Source: Pseudoduganella flava
Lineage (GTDB): Bacteria > Pseudomonadota > Gammaproteobacteria > Burkholderiales > Burkholderiaceae_D
Assembly (NCBI RefSeq): GCF_007830495.1
Contig: NZ_VLKW01000002.1
Span: forward strand, 864,099-928,098
DNA length: 64,000 nt
Reading direction: 5' to 3'
Part shown: one piece after another, positions 17,400 to 25,739 of the stretch
How positions within the stretch are numbered: the first letter of the stretch is position 1
Layout: each line of letters begins with the position of its first letter
The notes under the pieces: model-generated
Told to the model about the DNA's origin: nothing
Databases searched by the model: none
What the model saw: the letters and a program-made list of their open reading frames with translations, nothing else
Translations under genes and position numbers: made by a program

Positions 17400-19001
17400 A
17401 TGACGTCGCGACGCGATGCGTTGAAGTCGGCGCTGCTGCTGGGCGCCGCCCCCGCCGGGGTGGTGGCGGCGCCAGCTGCCGTTCCTGCCGCGCCTCCCGC
17501 GTGGGGGCGCGGGCACGAAGGGCAGCGCAAGGCCGATCGGGGCGACGGCACGTACCTGAACCCGATCGTGCCGGGCGACCGGCCCGACCCGTCGATCCTG
17601 AAGGACGGCGCGGACTACTACATGACGTTCTCCACGTTCGATGCGTACCCGGGCCTGACGATCTGGCACTCGCAGGACCTGGTCAACTGGCGGCCGCTGG
17701 TGGCCGCGCTGCGCCGGAACATCGGCTCGGTGTGGGCGCCGGAACTGTGCAAGCACAAAGGCCGCTACTACCTGTACATCCCGACCAAGCAGACGGCCGT
17801 TCCCGGCTCAAAGACGACGTCGTGGGTGATCTGGGCGGACGACATCCGCGGGCCGTGGTCGGAGCCGATCGACCTCGATCTGCCGCGCCACATCGATCCC
17901 GGCCACGCGGTGGGCGAGGATGGGTCGCGCTGGCTGTTCCTGTCCGGCGTCGACCGGGTGCGCCTGGCCGACGACGGCCTGTCGACGATCGGCAAGCCGG
18001 AGCGGGTGTACGAGCCGTGGCGCTATCCGGACGACTGGGAGGTGGAAGCCTTTTCGCCGGAAGGGCCGAAGGTGTTGCGGCACAACGGTTACTACTACCT
18101 GATCCTGGCGGTGGGCGGCACCTCCGGCCCGCCGACGGGCCATATGGTGATCGCGGCCCGGTCGAAGTCGATCCACGGGCCGTGGGAACACCACCCGCGC
18201 AACCCGCTGGTGCGCACGCAGAGCGAGGCCGAGAAATGGTGGTCGCGCGGGCACGCGACCTTGGTGCAGGGCCCTGCGGGCGACTGGTGGGGCGTCTACC
18301 ACGGCTACGAGAACGGCTTCTTTACCTTGGGCCGGCAGGCCTTGCTGGCACCCGTCACGTGGTCGAACGACGGCTGGCCGGAGTTTGGCGGCGGCGACCT
18401 GTCGCAACCGATTCGCAAGCCGGCCGGCGGCAAGCCGGGTTCGCACGGCATGCCGCTGTCGGACGATTTTGGCAGCGACAAATACGGCATCCAGTGGAAC
18501 TTCTTCCGGCCGGCGCCGGACGAGGCGAGCCGGCTGGCGCGCAGCGATGGCGTGCTGCACCTGCGCTCGCGCGGCGACGCGCCATCGAATTCGTCGCCGC
18601 TCGTGTTCGTCGCGCCGGACCACGATTACGAGTTCGAATGCGAGATCGACGTGGACCCCGGCACACGCGCCGGCCTCCTGCTGTTCTACGACCACCAGCT
18701 GTACTGCGGCCTGGGGTTCGATGCGAAGCAGCTGGTGCTGCACCGCTACGGCACCGAGCATGGCCGGCCGGACCATGCGTTCGGCAAGCGCATGTTCATC
18801 CGCATCCGAAACCGCAAGCACATCGTCAGCATCCACCTGTCCGGCGACGGCAAGACATGGCAGCGCGGCCCGCGCGGCTACGAGGTCTCCGGCTATCACC
18901 ACAACGTGCGCGGCGGGTTCATGTCGCTGAAGCCCGCGCTGTATGCGGCGGGGCAGGGCGAGGCGCGGTTCCGTAATTTCCGGTATCGGGCGTACGCCTG
19001 A
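17400..19001 (+). CDS. Tat-exported GH43 enzyme with beta-xylosidase-type C-terminal domain
   Basis: 533 residues. The leader MTSRRDALKSALLLGAAPAG has the twin-arginine pattern SRRxxLK, so folded export by Tat is likely. The GH43 propeller (about 55-340) has DRPDPSILKDGADYYMTFST (catalytic base Asp), LPRHIDPGHAVGEDG and EVEAFSPEGPKVLRHNGYYY (acid Glu). From about residue 350 a concanavalin-like domain follows (DDFGSDKYGIQWNFF to the C-terminus), as in GH43 beta-xylosidases and alpha-arabinofuranosidases. It should trim arabinose or xylose in the periplasm. The start is two bases behind the TonB receptor stop. Confidence 0.92.
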   Translation: MTSRRDALKSALLLGAAPAGVVAAPAAVPAAPPAWGRGHEGQRKADRGDGTYLNPIVPGDRPDPSILKDGADYYMTFSTFDAYPGLTIWHSQDLVNWRPLVAALRRNIGSVWAPELCKHKGRYYLYIPTKQTAVPGSKTTSWVIWADDIRGPWSEPIDLDLPRHIDPGHAVGEDGSRWLFLSGVDRVRLADDGLSTIGKPERVYEPWRYPDDWEVEAFSPEGPKVLRHNGYYYLILAVGGTSGPPTGHMVIAARSKSIHGPWEHHPRNPLVRTQSEAEKWWSRGHATLVQGPAGDWWGVYHGYENGFFTLGRQALLAPVTWSNDGWPEFGGGDLSQPIRKPAGGKPGSHGMPLSDDFGSDKYGIQWNFFRPAPDEASRLARSDGVLHLRSRGDAPSNSSPLVFVAPDHDYEFECEIDVDPGTRAGLLLFYDHQLYCGLGFDAKQLVLHRYGTEHGRPDHAFGKRMFIRIRNRKHIVSIHLSGDGKTWQRGPRGYEVSGYHHNVRGGFMSLKPALYAAGQGEARFRNFRYRAYA

Positions 19002-19009
19002 CTATTGTC

Positions 19010-19105
19010 GAGCTCGACGGTGATGTCCCCTGGTGCCTGGCACGAGGGGACACGGGCTCGACGGTGATGTCCCTTGGTGCCTGGCACCAGGGGACACAAG
19101 CTCAA
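19010..19105. repeat. Pair of GTGTCCCC-type palindromic repeats
   Basis: Two neighbouring palindromes: GTCCCC-TGGTGCCTGGCACGA-GGGGAC (19025-19051) and GTCCCTTGGTGCC-t-GGCACCAGGGGAC (about 19069-19095), flanked by GCTCGACGGTGAT spacers. The same family occurs at the right end of the window. They lie behind the GH43 stop and may end or protect the transcript. They resemble REP elements. Confidence 0.75.
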
Positions 19106-19264
19106 CCATTCGGACGTTCCCCGGCGCTTAGCAGTCCGAGCACTGGTCGGGCGGGCGCAAGCTCAGCAGCAAGCTCGGCATCTAACGCAACTCACTTGCA
19201 ATAAAGGGTGGCTCAGCCCTACAATGACCGTCCGCATACAGCCGCCGCGCGGCGAAAGGTCATC

Positions 19265-20068
19265 ATGCAGCACACCGTCGACGCCGTCCTGCCCGGACTC
19301 ACGCTGGCCCTCGTCATGGGGCTGCGCCATGGCCTCGCGCCGGATCACCTGGCCGTCGTCGATGCGCTGACGGCGCGCGCCGCCGCGCAGCGTCCGCGCC
19401 ATGCGCCGTGGATGGGCGCCATGTTCGCGTGCGGCCATGCGCTTGTCGTGCTGGCGATCGTGGCGGCGGCGTCGCTGACTTCCAGCTGGGTCGCGCCGTA
19501 CCAGGCGCTGGTGCGCTGGATCGATTACGCGCCGCCCGTGTTCCTGCTGGTGCTGGCCGCGTTGAACGCGCGCCAGCTGCTGCGGCCCGTGGAGCAGGGC
19601 GCGGGCCGTCCTGCGCTCGAACGCTGGCTGCCGCGGATGGCCACGCTGCGCGCCGCGGCGATGACCGGCGCCCTGTTCGCGATCGGCTTCGAAAGCGCCT
19701 TGCAGGCCATCGCCTGGGGCTATGCGGCCGGGGCGGCCGGCTCGCCGGGCGCGGCACTGCTCGTCGCGGCGGTGTTCACGGCCGGCATGGCGATCACGGA
19801 CGGCATCGACGGGATGATCGCGTCGCGCATGCTGGCGACCGGATCGCCGGAGCGCATGCGCCGCTTCCGCCGCCGGCTGGGCTTGCCCATCGTCGCGCTG
19901 TGCGTCGCCAGCGCCGCCGTCATGCTGGTCGAACTGTGGTGCCCCGCGTGCGGCCTGGACGAAGGCACGCACCAGGCGTTCGGTGGCGCGATCGTCGCCG
20001 CAACGCTGGTCGCTTACGGCTGCGCGCTGCGTGCCGCGGTGCGCGAGCGGCGCACGGTCGCGGGCTGA
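19265..20068 (+). CDS. Nickel/cobalt transporter-like membrane protein (NiCoT/HupE-related)
   Basis: 267 residues from the ATG at 19265 (AAAGG upstream), about seven membrane segments. RHGLAPDH at residues 21-28 gives the H-x4-D-H signature (His22, Asp27, His28) that coordinates the metal in NiCoT proteins. A second polar segment GFESALQAIAWG lies in a later helix. It probably moves Ni2+ or Co2+ across the inner membrane. No urease, hydrogenase or B12 gene is nearby, so import versus export and the metal are undecided. Confidence 0.75.
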   Translation: MQHTVDAVLPGLTLALVMGLRHGLAPDHLAVVDALTARAAAQRPRHAPWMGAMFACGHALVVLAIVAAASLTSSWVAPYQALVRWIDYAPPVFLLVLAALNARQLLRPVEQGAGRPALERWLPRMATLRAAAMTGALFAIGFESALQAIAWGYAAGAAGSPGAALLVAAVFTAGMAITDGIDGMIASRMLATGSPERMRRFRRRLGLPIVALCVASAAVMLVELWCPACGLDEGTHQAFGGAIVAATLVAYGCALRAAVRERRTVAG

Positions 20069-20147
20069 CGGCTCGGCAGGGCCGCCCGTTTACGCATCGC
20101 TTCCGCGCCGCTGTGGTACTGTTCCGCGCTGGACAACGGAGGCGGGC

Positions 20148-21143
20148 ATGGACAGGCAACAAGGGCGGCGGTATCGGGCTGCGCGGGTGATCGGGGCGGC
20201 CGTGCTGGCGCTGGCGCTGCTGCCGGGCGCCGCGTCGGCCGGGCCGGGCGCGAAGGTATCGTCGTCGGTCGAGCTGGCGCGGCACGCGGCGCGGCTGAAG
20301 GCGGGGCAGTGGGTGTGGGCGCCGCGCATCGCGCCGCAGGGGCCGGTGCTGGTGTACGTCGACCTGTCGCAGCAGCTGGCCACCGTCTACCGCAACGGCG
20401 TGCGCATCGGCGTGTCGACGATCTCCACGGGCAAGCCGGGCCACGATACGCCCGTCGGCGTGTTCACGATCCTTGAAAAGAACGTCACGCACAATTCGAA
20501 CCTGTACGACAACGCGCCGATGCCTTATCACCAGCGCTTGACGTGGGACGGCGTGGCGCTGCACGCGGGCTCGTTGCCCGGGAAGCCCGACAGTCATGGC
20601 TGCGTGCGACTTCCGTACGGTTTCGCGAAGGAGCTGTTCGGCACGACAAAGCGCGGCACGACGGTCATCGTGGCCGGCAACGCGCGCCACCCTGTCACGC
20701 AGGACGATGGCGAAGTGCTGGCGCCGACCGCGTCAGGCGGCGTTGTCGAAGGCGACTACTGGGCGCCGGAGAAGTCGCCGTCCGGCCCCGTCACGATCGT
20801 CATGTCGCGCAGCGACCAGGCCGTGGCCGTGCTGCGTAACGGCGTCGAGATCGGCCGCTCGCATGCCGTGATCCCGACCAACAGCGACGCTACCCACGTG
20901 CTGACGTTGGCCGCCAAGGCCGGCGGCGCGCCCACCTGGATCTATGTGGGCGTGTCCGGCCACGATGACGAAGACGGGCGCCCGCTCGACGAGGCGGTGC
21001 GCAACCGCGTGCAGATCCCGCCGGCGTTCTACGCGCAGGTGGCGCCGATCCTGATGCCCGGCGTGACGTTGCTGGTTACGCAGTCGCCGCTGGCGCCCGG
21101 TGGCCTCGGTGACGCGCAGCCGGTGCTGGACGGGGCCCGCTAG
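20148..21143 (+). CDS. L,D-transpeptidase (YkuD domain)
   Basis: 331 residues from the ATG at 20148 with GGAGG upstream. Residues 1-31 are a signal peptide (AALALALLPGAASA region). The YkuD domain (about 67-175) ends in HAGSLPGKPDSHGCVRLP with catalytic Cys152 and His150, and His139 nearby. Such enzymes form 3-3 peptidoglycan cross-links or attach proteins to the wall in the periplasm. The second half (about 200-300) holds another beta-rich segment beginning GPVTIVMSRSDQAVAVLRNG that looks like a degenerate repeat of the first. No operon partner is evident. Confidence 0.9.
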   Translation: MDRQQGRRYRAARVIGAAVLALALLPGAASAGPGAKVSSSVELARHAARLKAGQWVWAPRIAPQGPVLVYVDLSQQLATVYRNGVRIGVSTISTGKPGHDTPVGVFTILEKNVTHNSNLYDNAPMPYHQRLTWDGVALHAGSLPGKPDSHGCVRLPYGFAKELFGTTKRGTTVIVAGNARHPVTQDDGEVLAPTASGGVVEGDYWAPEKSPSGPVTIVMSRSDQAVAVLRNGVEIGRSHAVIPTNSDATHVLTLAAKAGGAPTWIYVGVSGHDDEDGRPLDEAVRNRVQIPPAFYAQVAPILMPGVTLLVTQSPLAPGGLGDAQPVLDGAR

Positions 21144-21193
21144 GGCCGCATCGTCTGCTATATTCAAGCCTCCCATTCGAACAGGAGGGTCCC

Positions 21194-22507
21194 TTGAATA
21201 AAGTCTTTTCCCGCGCCGCCGTCGCACTGGCGTGCGGTGCCGCGCTTGCAGCCCAGGCCCAGCAGGCCCCGATGAAGAACGACGTGAAGAGCCGCGTCGA
21301 TGCGATGTATCCGTGGCTCGATACGGTGTACAAGGACTTGCACGCGCATCCGGAGATCGCGTTCCAGGAAGTGCGCACGGCCGGCAAGCTGGCCGCCGAG
21401 ATGCGCAAGCTGGGCTTCGACGTGACGGAGAAGGTCGGCAAGACGGGCATCGTGGCCGTGCTGCGCAATGGCGCCGGCCCGACGGTGCTCGTGCGCACGG
21501 AGCTGGACGGCCTGCCGATGGAAGAGAAGACCGGCTTGCCGTATGCGAGCCGCGCCCGCACGCAGAGCGACGGCCGCGAAAGCTACGTCACGCACAGCTG
21601 CGGGCACGACGTGCACATGGCCGCCTGGCTGGGCGCCGCCCGCACGCTGGTCGAGCTGAAATCGAAGTGGCAGGGCACGCTGGTGTTCATCGGCCAGCCC
21701 GCCGAAGAAACGGTGTCCGGCGCGAAGGCGATGCTGGACGACGGCCTGTTCAAGCGCTTCCCGAAACCGGACTACGCGTTCGCGCTGCATTCGTGGCCGC
21801 TGGCGTACGGCACCGTGGGCTACAACGGCGGCCCCGTGTCCTCGAACTCCGATGCGATCGAGATCGTCTTCAAGGGCCGCGGCGGGCATGGTTCGGCGCC
21901 GGACAAGGCGCTGGACCCGATCGCGATCGCGGCGCGCTTCGTCGTCGACGTGCAGACGGTCGTCAGCCGCGAGAAGGACCCGAAGGAATTCGGCGTCGTG
22001 ACGATCGGCGCGATCCAGGGCGGCACGGTCGGCAACATCATTCCCGATACCGTGCAGGTGCGCGGCACGATCCGCTCGTACAGCCCTGAAGTACGGGCGA
22101 AGCTGCTGGACGGCGTACGGCGCGTGGCCAATGGCGCGGCCGCGATGGCGGGCGCACCGGCGCCGGACGTGCAGCTGATTGCCGGCGGTGCGGCGATCGT
22201 CAACAGCGAGGAACTCGTCAAGCGCACCGAAGCCGTGTTCCAGGACGCGTTCGGCGCCACCAACGCGCAGCGGATGCCGCCGATGACGGCCAGCGAGGAC
22301 TTCTCGCAATTCGTCGACCAGGGCATCCCGTCGATGTTCTTCTTCACCGGCGTGTACGATCCGAAGGACGTGGCCGAGGCGCAGCGCCCCGGCGGCAAGC
22401 CGGTCGCGTTCAATCACTCGCCGTTCTATGCGCCGGTGCCGGAACCGTCGATCAAGACGGCCGCGCAGGCGATGAGCTACGCGGTGCTGAACGTGTTGAA
22501 GCGCTGA
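21194..22507 (+). CDS. Secreted M20 family amidohydrolase/peptidase
   Basis: 437 residues. The start is a TTG at 21194, placed five bases behind a strong AGGAGGG; no in-frame ATG serves. A signal peptide covers residues 1-22 (ALAAQAQQ). The M20 metal site is visible: HSCGHDVH with Cys136, His138 and His141, GQPAEETVSG with the catalytic Glu pair near 175, and HSWPL later. The dimerisation domain follows from about residue 210. It cleaves N-acyl amino acids, hippurate-like amides or dipeptides in the periplasm. The substrate is not predictable. Confidence 0.88.
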   Translation: MNKVFSRAAVALACGAALAAQAQQAPMKNDVKSRVDAMYPWLDTVYKDLHAHPEIAFQEVRTAGKLAAEMRKLGFDVTEKVGKTGIVAVLRNGAGPTVLVRTELDGLPMEEKTGLPYASRARTQSDGRESYVTHSCGHDVHMAAWLGAARTLVELKSKWQGTLVFIGQPAEETVSGAKAMLDDGLFKRFPKPDYAFALHSWPLAYGTVGYNGGPVSSNSDAIEIVFKGRGGHGSAPDKALDPIAIAARFVVDVQTVVSREKDPKEFGVVTIGAIQGGTVGNIIPDTVQVRGTIRSYSPEVRAKLLDGVRRVANGAAAMAGAPAPDVQLIAGGAAIVNSEELVKRTEAVFQDAFGATNAQRMPPMTASEDFSQFVDQGIPSMFFFTGVYDPKDVAEAQRPGGKPVAFNHSPFYAPVPEPSIKTAAQAMSYAVLNVLKR

Positions 22508-22555
22508 GTGATGAAACGCTGAGTCTGTGAAGTGCTGAGTCGATGAAGTGCTGAT

Positions 22556-22870
22556 TCAGGCCGTCCGCGGCCGGGCCGGGCGCAGCACGAGGACAGAGCT
22601 GAAATGCCAGCCCGGCCCGGTGCCGTCCCCGCAATCCTCGTGTTCCGGCGGCAGCGGCATGCCTTCGAACAGTTCCTCCATCATCGCGCGGTCCTCGTCT
22701 TTCGCATCGTCGCCCATCAGGTCGCACCAGCCGCGCAGCACGCCGGCCGCCATCGCCCAGCGCGGCTCGGCCGTCTCCGGCCCGGCCTGGCGCGCATCGG
22801 TGGCGATCGCCGTCAGTGTGCGCAGCGTGCTGGCGGTGATCGTGTCGTAGTCCCATGTGCGGGTCGTCAT
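22556..22870 (-). CDS. Small protein of unknown function
   Basis: 104 residues from the ATG at 22870, preceded by AAGGAG at seven bases. The protein is acidic in the middle (MGDDAKDEDRAMMEELFEGM) with conserved-looking tryptophans (RTWDYDT, PRWAMAAG, RGWCDLMG) and a basic end. It has no signal peptide or membrane helix. A much longer frame reads through upstream to 24916 but that part is antisense to the GH43 gene. No family was recognised. Confidence 0.6.
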   Translation of the reverse strand: MTTRTWDYDTITASTLRTLTAIATDARQAGPETAEPRWAMAAGVLRGWCDLMGDDAKDEDRAMMEELFEGMPLPPEHEDCGDGTGPGWHFSSVLVLRPARPRTA

Positions 22871-23008
22871 CGTGTTCTCCTTGTTCCGTGCGCGGCTCCC
22901 ATATCGATCAATCGGTTGAGCGAAGTGGCCGGGTGCCGCGCGGTTGTCCATTCTCCATGCTAAGTTAGGCCGCCCACGCCAGCGCGGGGCCGAACCCAGA
23001 GGAGATAC

Positions 23009-25738
23009 ATGCCGCAGCATACGCTTATCCGCGCCTTCGCCGGCGCGCTGCTCGTCCATGCCGCCGCCACGGCGGCGCCGCGGTGGCCCGACGACACGTG
23101 GTTGTTCACGTCCTTCCGCGGCAAGGGCGACGGCCTGCACCTGGCCGCCAGCACCGACGGCAACGCGTGGCGGGACCTGGGCAAGGTGTTCCTGAAGCCG
23201 TCCGTCGGCAGCGGCCTGCTGCGCGACCCGCACATCCTGCGGGGGCCGGACGGCGTGTTCCGCATGGTGTGGACCACCGGCTGGAAGGACAAGGGCATCG
23301 GCTACGCGGCATCGACGGACCTCGTGACGTGGTCGCCGCAGCGCTACCTGCCCATCTTCGACAACGTGCCCGGCGCCGGCAACGCGTGGGCGCCGGAGAC
23401 GTTCCACGACGACGAAAACGGCCAGTACGTGATCACCGTCTCGGCCGATATCGAAGGGCGCTTCCCGGAGACGAAGTCCACCGGCAGGATGAACAACCGC
23501 ACGTACTATGTGACGACAAAGGACTTCGTCACGTTCAGCGAACCGCGCCTGCTGTTCGACCCCGGCTTCGATCACATCGACACGACGCTGGTGCGCGACG
23601 GTGGCCGCTACATCGCCGTGTTCAAGGAAGGCGACCGCCAGCAGGAAGGCAAGTGGGGCGCGCTGCGCTGGGCCGTGGCCGACCACGTGCTGGGACCGTA
23701 CCGCCTGATGCCGCAGCCGCTCGTCGCCGGGCAGCGGGCGGAAGGTCCCACGGTGCTGGTTCGGGATGGCGTGGCGACCTTGTACGCCGACTATTATGCC
23801 GGTGGCCGCTACGGCGCCTGGCGTACGACGGACTGGCACACGTGGACGGACGTGTCGGCGCAAGTGACGACGGCGCCGGGCCAGCGCCACGGCAGCGTAC
23901 TGCGTCTGCCCGCGTGGCTGGCCGCGGACCTTGCCACGGCGGTGCCCGGGCCGCCAACGGAGCCTGTGCCGGCACCGCCGCCTATCCTGGGCGGCTACAC
24001 GGCCGACCCGGCGATCCGCGTGTTCGGCGACACGTATTACATCTACCCGACGTCGGACAAGCCGCACTGGCAGACGACAGATTTTTCCGTGTGGTCGTCG
24101 AGGAACCTGGTCGACTGGAAGAAGGAACGCATGGTGCTCGACGTGGCGCACGACCTGAAGTGGGCGCACGTGCAGGCCTGGGCACCGGACGTCATCGAGC
24201 GCAACGGCCGCTACTACATGTACTTCTGCGCCGAGGGCAATATCGGCGTCGCCACGGCGCCTTCGCCGCTCGGGTCCTTCGTCGACGCACTCGGCAAGCC
24301 GCTCGTCGCCAAGGGCACGGGCATCGACACCAACACGATCGATCCGTACCCGTTCATCGACGACGATGGCCAGGCCTATCTGTACTACGGTAACGGCAAC
24401 GTCGCCAACGTCTACAAGCTGAAGGCCGACATGATCACGCTGGACGGTCCGCCGCGCACGATCGCCCTGAAGGAGCACCGCGAAGGCATCGTCGTGTTCA
24501 AGCGCGCCGGCCGGTATTACTTCATGTGGTCGATCGACGATGCACGCAGCCCGGATTACCGGGTCGGCTGGGGTGTCGGCGACTCGCCGCTGGGGCCCGT
24601 GACGTCGCCGGACAAGGATTTCATCGTGCTGCAACGGCATGGCCCGGCCGTGGCGACGGCGCACCACAGCGTCGTCAACGTGCCCGGCACGGACCGCTGG
24701 TACGCAGCCTACCACCGCCATGCGCTGCCGGTGGGGAATGGCTACCAGCGCGAGACGGTGCTGGCGCGGATGACGTTCGATGCGGCTGGCGCCATCATCC
24801 CGATGGACCCGCTGGCCGCGCCGTTCCAGCCCGGCGACCGCGGCGAGCCGGTCACGAATACGCGCACCACAGCCGCGCCGATCGCACGGCGCTTCGCGGC
24901 CGACCCGTCGCCGCATTACTTCGCCGGCCAGTTCTACCTGTACGCGACGGACGACGCGTCGAACTCCGGCAAATACTGGGACTCGGTGGCGTGGCGCCTG
25001 TACACGTCAAGCGACATGAAGATGTGGACGGACGCCGGCGTGCCGCTGGACGTGACGGTGTTCAAGTGGGCACGTGCCGATGCGAAAGCGTGGGCGCCGG
25101 AAGCGGCCTACCGCAACGGCAAGTACTATTTCTATGCGCCTGTCGGTGGCGACCGGATCGGCGTGGCGGTGGCCGACCACCCGGCCGGGCCGTTCCGCGA
25201 TGCGCGCGGCGACGCGCTGGTGGACAAGGCGCGCGACGTGAACGCCGGCGATGAACCGATCGACCCGGCCGTCTTCGTCGACAAGGATGGCCAGGCCTAT
25301 CTCTACTTCGGCACGCGCGTGCCGAAGGTGGTCAAGCTGAAGGCGGACATGATCACGCTGGATGGGCCGATCCGCAATGTCGCGATCGACGGCTTGCCGG
25401 CCGCCGACCCGAAGAAGAAGTACGGCGAGGCGCCGTTCCTGCATCAGAAAGGTGGTATCTATTACTTCACGTTCTCCACCGGCTGGCCGGGCCAGATCGT
25501 GTACGCCACGGGCAGCTCGCCGCTCGGGCCGTTCACGTATCGCGGCGTGGTGGTGGACTACCTGAAGATTTCGACGAACCACCAGGCCATCCTCGAGCAT
25601 GAGGGCAAGACCTGGCTGTTCTACCATGACGACTTGCTGCCGGGCGGCGGCAGCCACCGGCGCGCCATCGCGATCGCGCCGCTCGACTACGAGGCCGACG
25701 GCCGCATCCGGCAGGTCGCGCTGCCACGAAAGGACTGA
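23009..25738 (+). CDS. Secreted protein with three tandem GH43-type propellers
   Basis: 909 residues with a signal peptide (1-23). Three five-bladed propellers follow one another: about 25-310, 328-605 and 622-909, joined by a proline-rich linker (PGPPTEPVPAPPP) and a short hinge. Each keeps a plausible acid triad: Asp73, Asp190, Glu245; Asp333, Asp445, Glu492; Asp632, Asp752, Glu807. The second and third domains share the exact 12-residue stretch KLKADMITLDGP (470-481 and 776-787), so they arose by duplication; the first is more distant. It probably removes arabinose or related side chains outside the cytoplasm. It ends one base before a GH27 gene. Confidence 0.9.
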   Translation: MPQHTLIRAFAGALLVHAAATAAPRWPDDTWLFTSFRGKGDGLHLAASTDGNAWRDLGKVFLKPSVGSGLLRDPHILRGPDGVFRMVWTTGWKDKGIGYAASTDLVTWSPQRYLPIFDNVPGAGNAWAPETFHDDENGQYVITVSADIEGRFPETKSTGRMNNRTYYVTTKDFVTFSEPRLLFDPGFDHIDTTLVRDGGRYIAVFKEGDRQQEGKWGALRWAVADHVLGPYRLMPQPLVAGQRAEGPTVLVRDGVATLYADYYAGGRYGAWRTTDWHTWTDVSAQVTTAPGQRHGSVLRLPAWLAADLATAVPGPPTEPVPAPPPILGGYTADPAIRVFGDTYYIYPTSDKPHWQTTDFSVWSSRNLVDWKKERMVLDVAHDLKWAHVQAWAPDVIERNGRYYMYFCAEGNIGVATAPSPLGSFVDALGKPLVAKGTGIDTNTIDPYPFIDDDGQAYLYYGNGNVANVYKLKADMITLDGPPRTIALKEHREGIVVFKRAGRYYFMWSIDDARSPDYRVGWGVGDSPLGPVTSPDKDFIVLQRHGPAVATAHHSVVNVPGTDRWYAAYHRHALPVGNGYQRETVLARMTFDAAGAIIPMDPLAAPFQPGDRGEPVTNTRTTAAPIARRFAADPSPHYFAGQFYLYATDDASNSGKYWDSVAWRLYTSSDMKMWTDAGVPLDVTVFKWARADAKAWAPEAAYRNGKYYFYAPVGGDRIGVAVADHPAGPFRDARGDALVDKARDVNAGDEPIDPAVFVDKDGQAYLYFGTRVPKVVKLKADMITLDGPIRNVAIDGLPAADPKKKYGEAPFLHQKGGIYYFTFSTGWPGQIVYATGSSPLGPFTYRGVVVDYLKISTNHQAILEHEGKTWLFYHDDLLPGGGSHRRAIAIAPLDYEADGRIRQVALPRKD

Positions 25739-25739
25739 C

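Noticed and set aside
22871..24916. Upstream extension of the small unknown gene at 22556-22870
   Set aside because: The extension is antisense to the triple GH43 gene; only the last 104 codons, which have their own AAGGAG and ATG, look coding.
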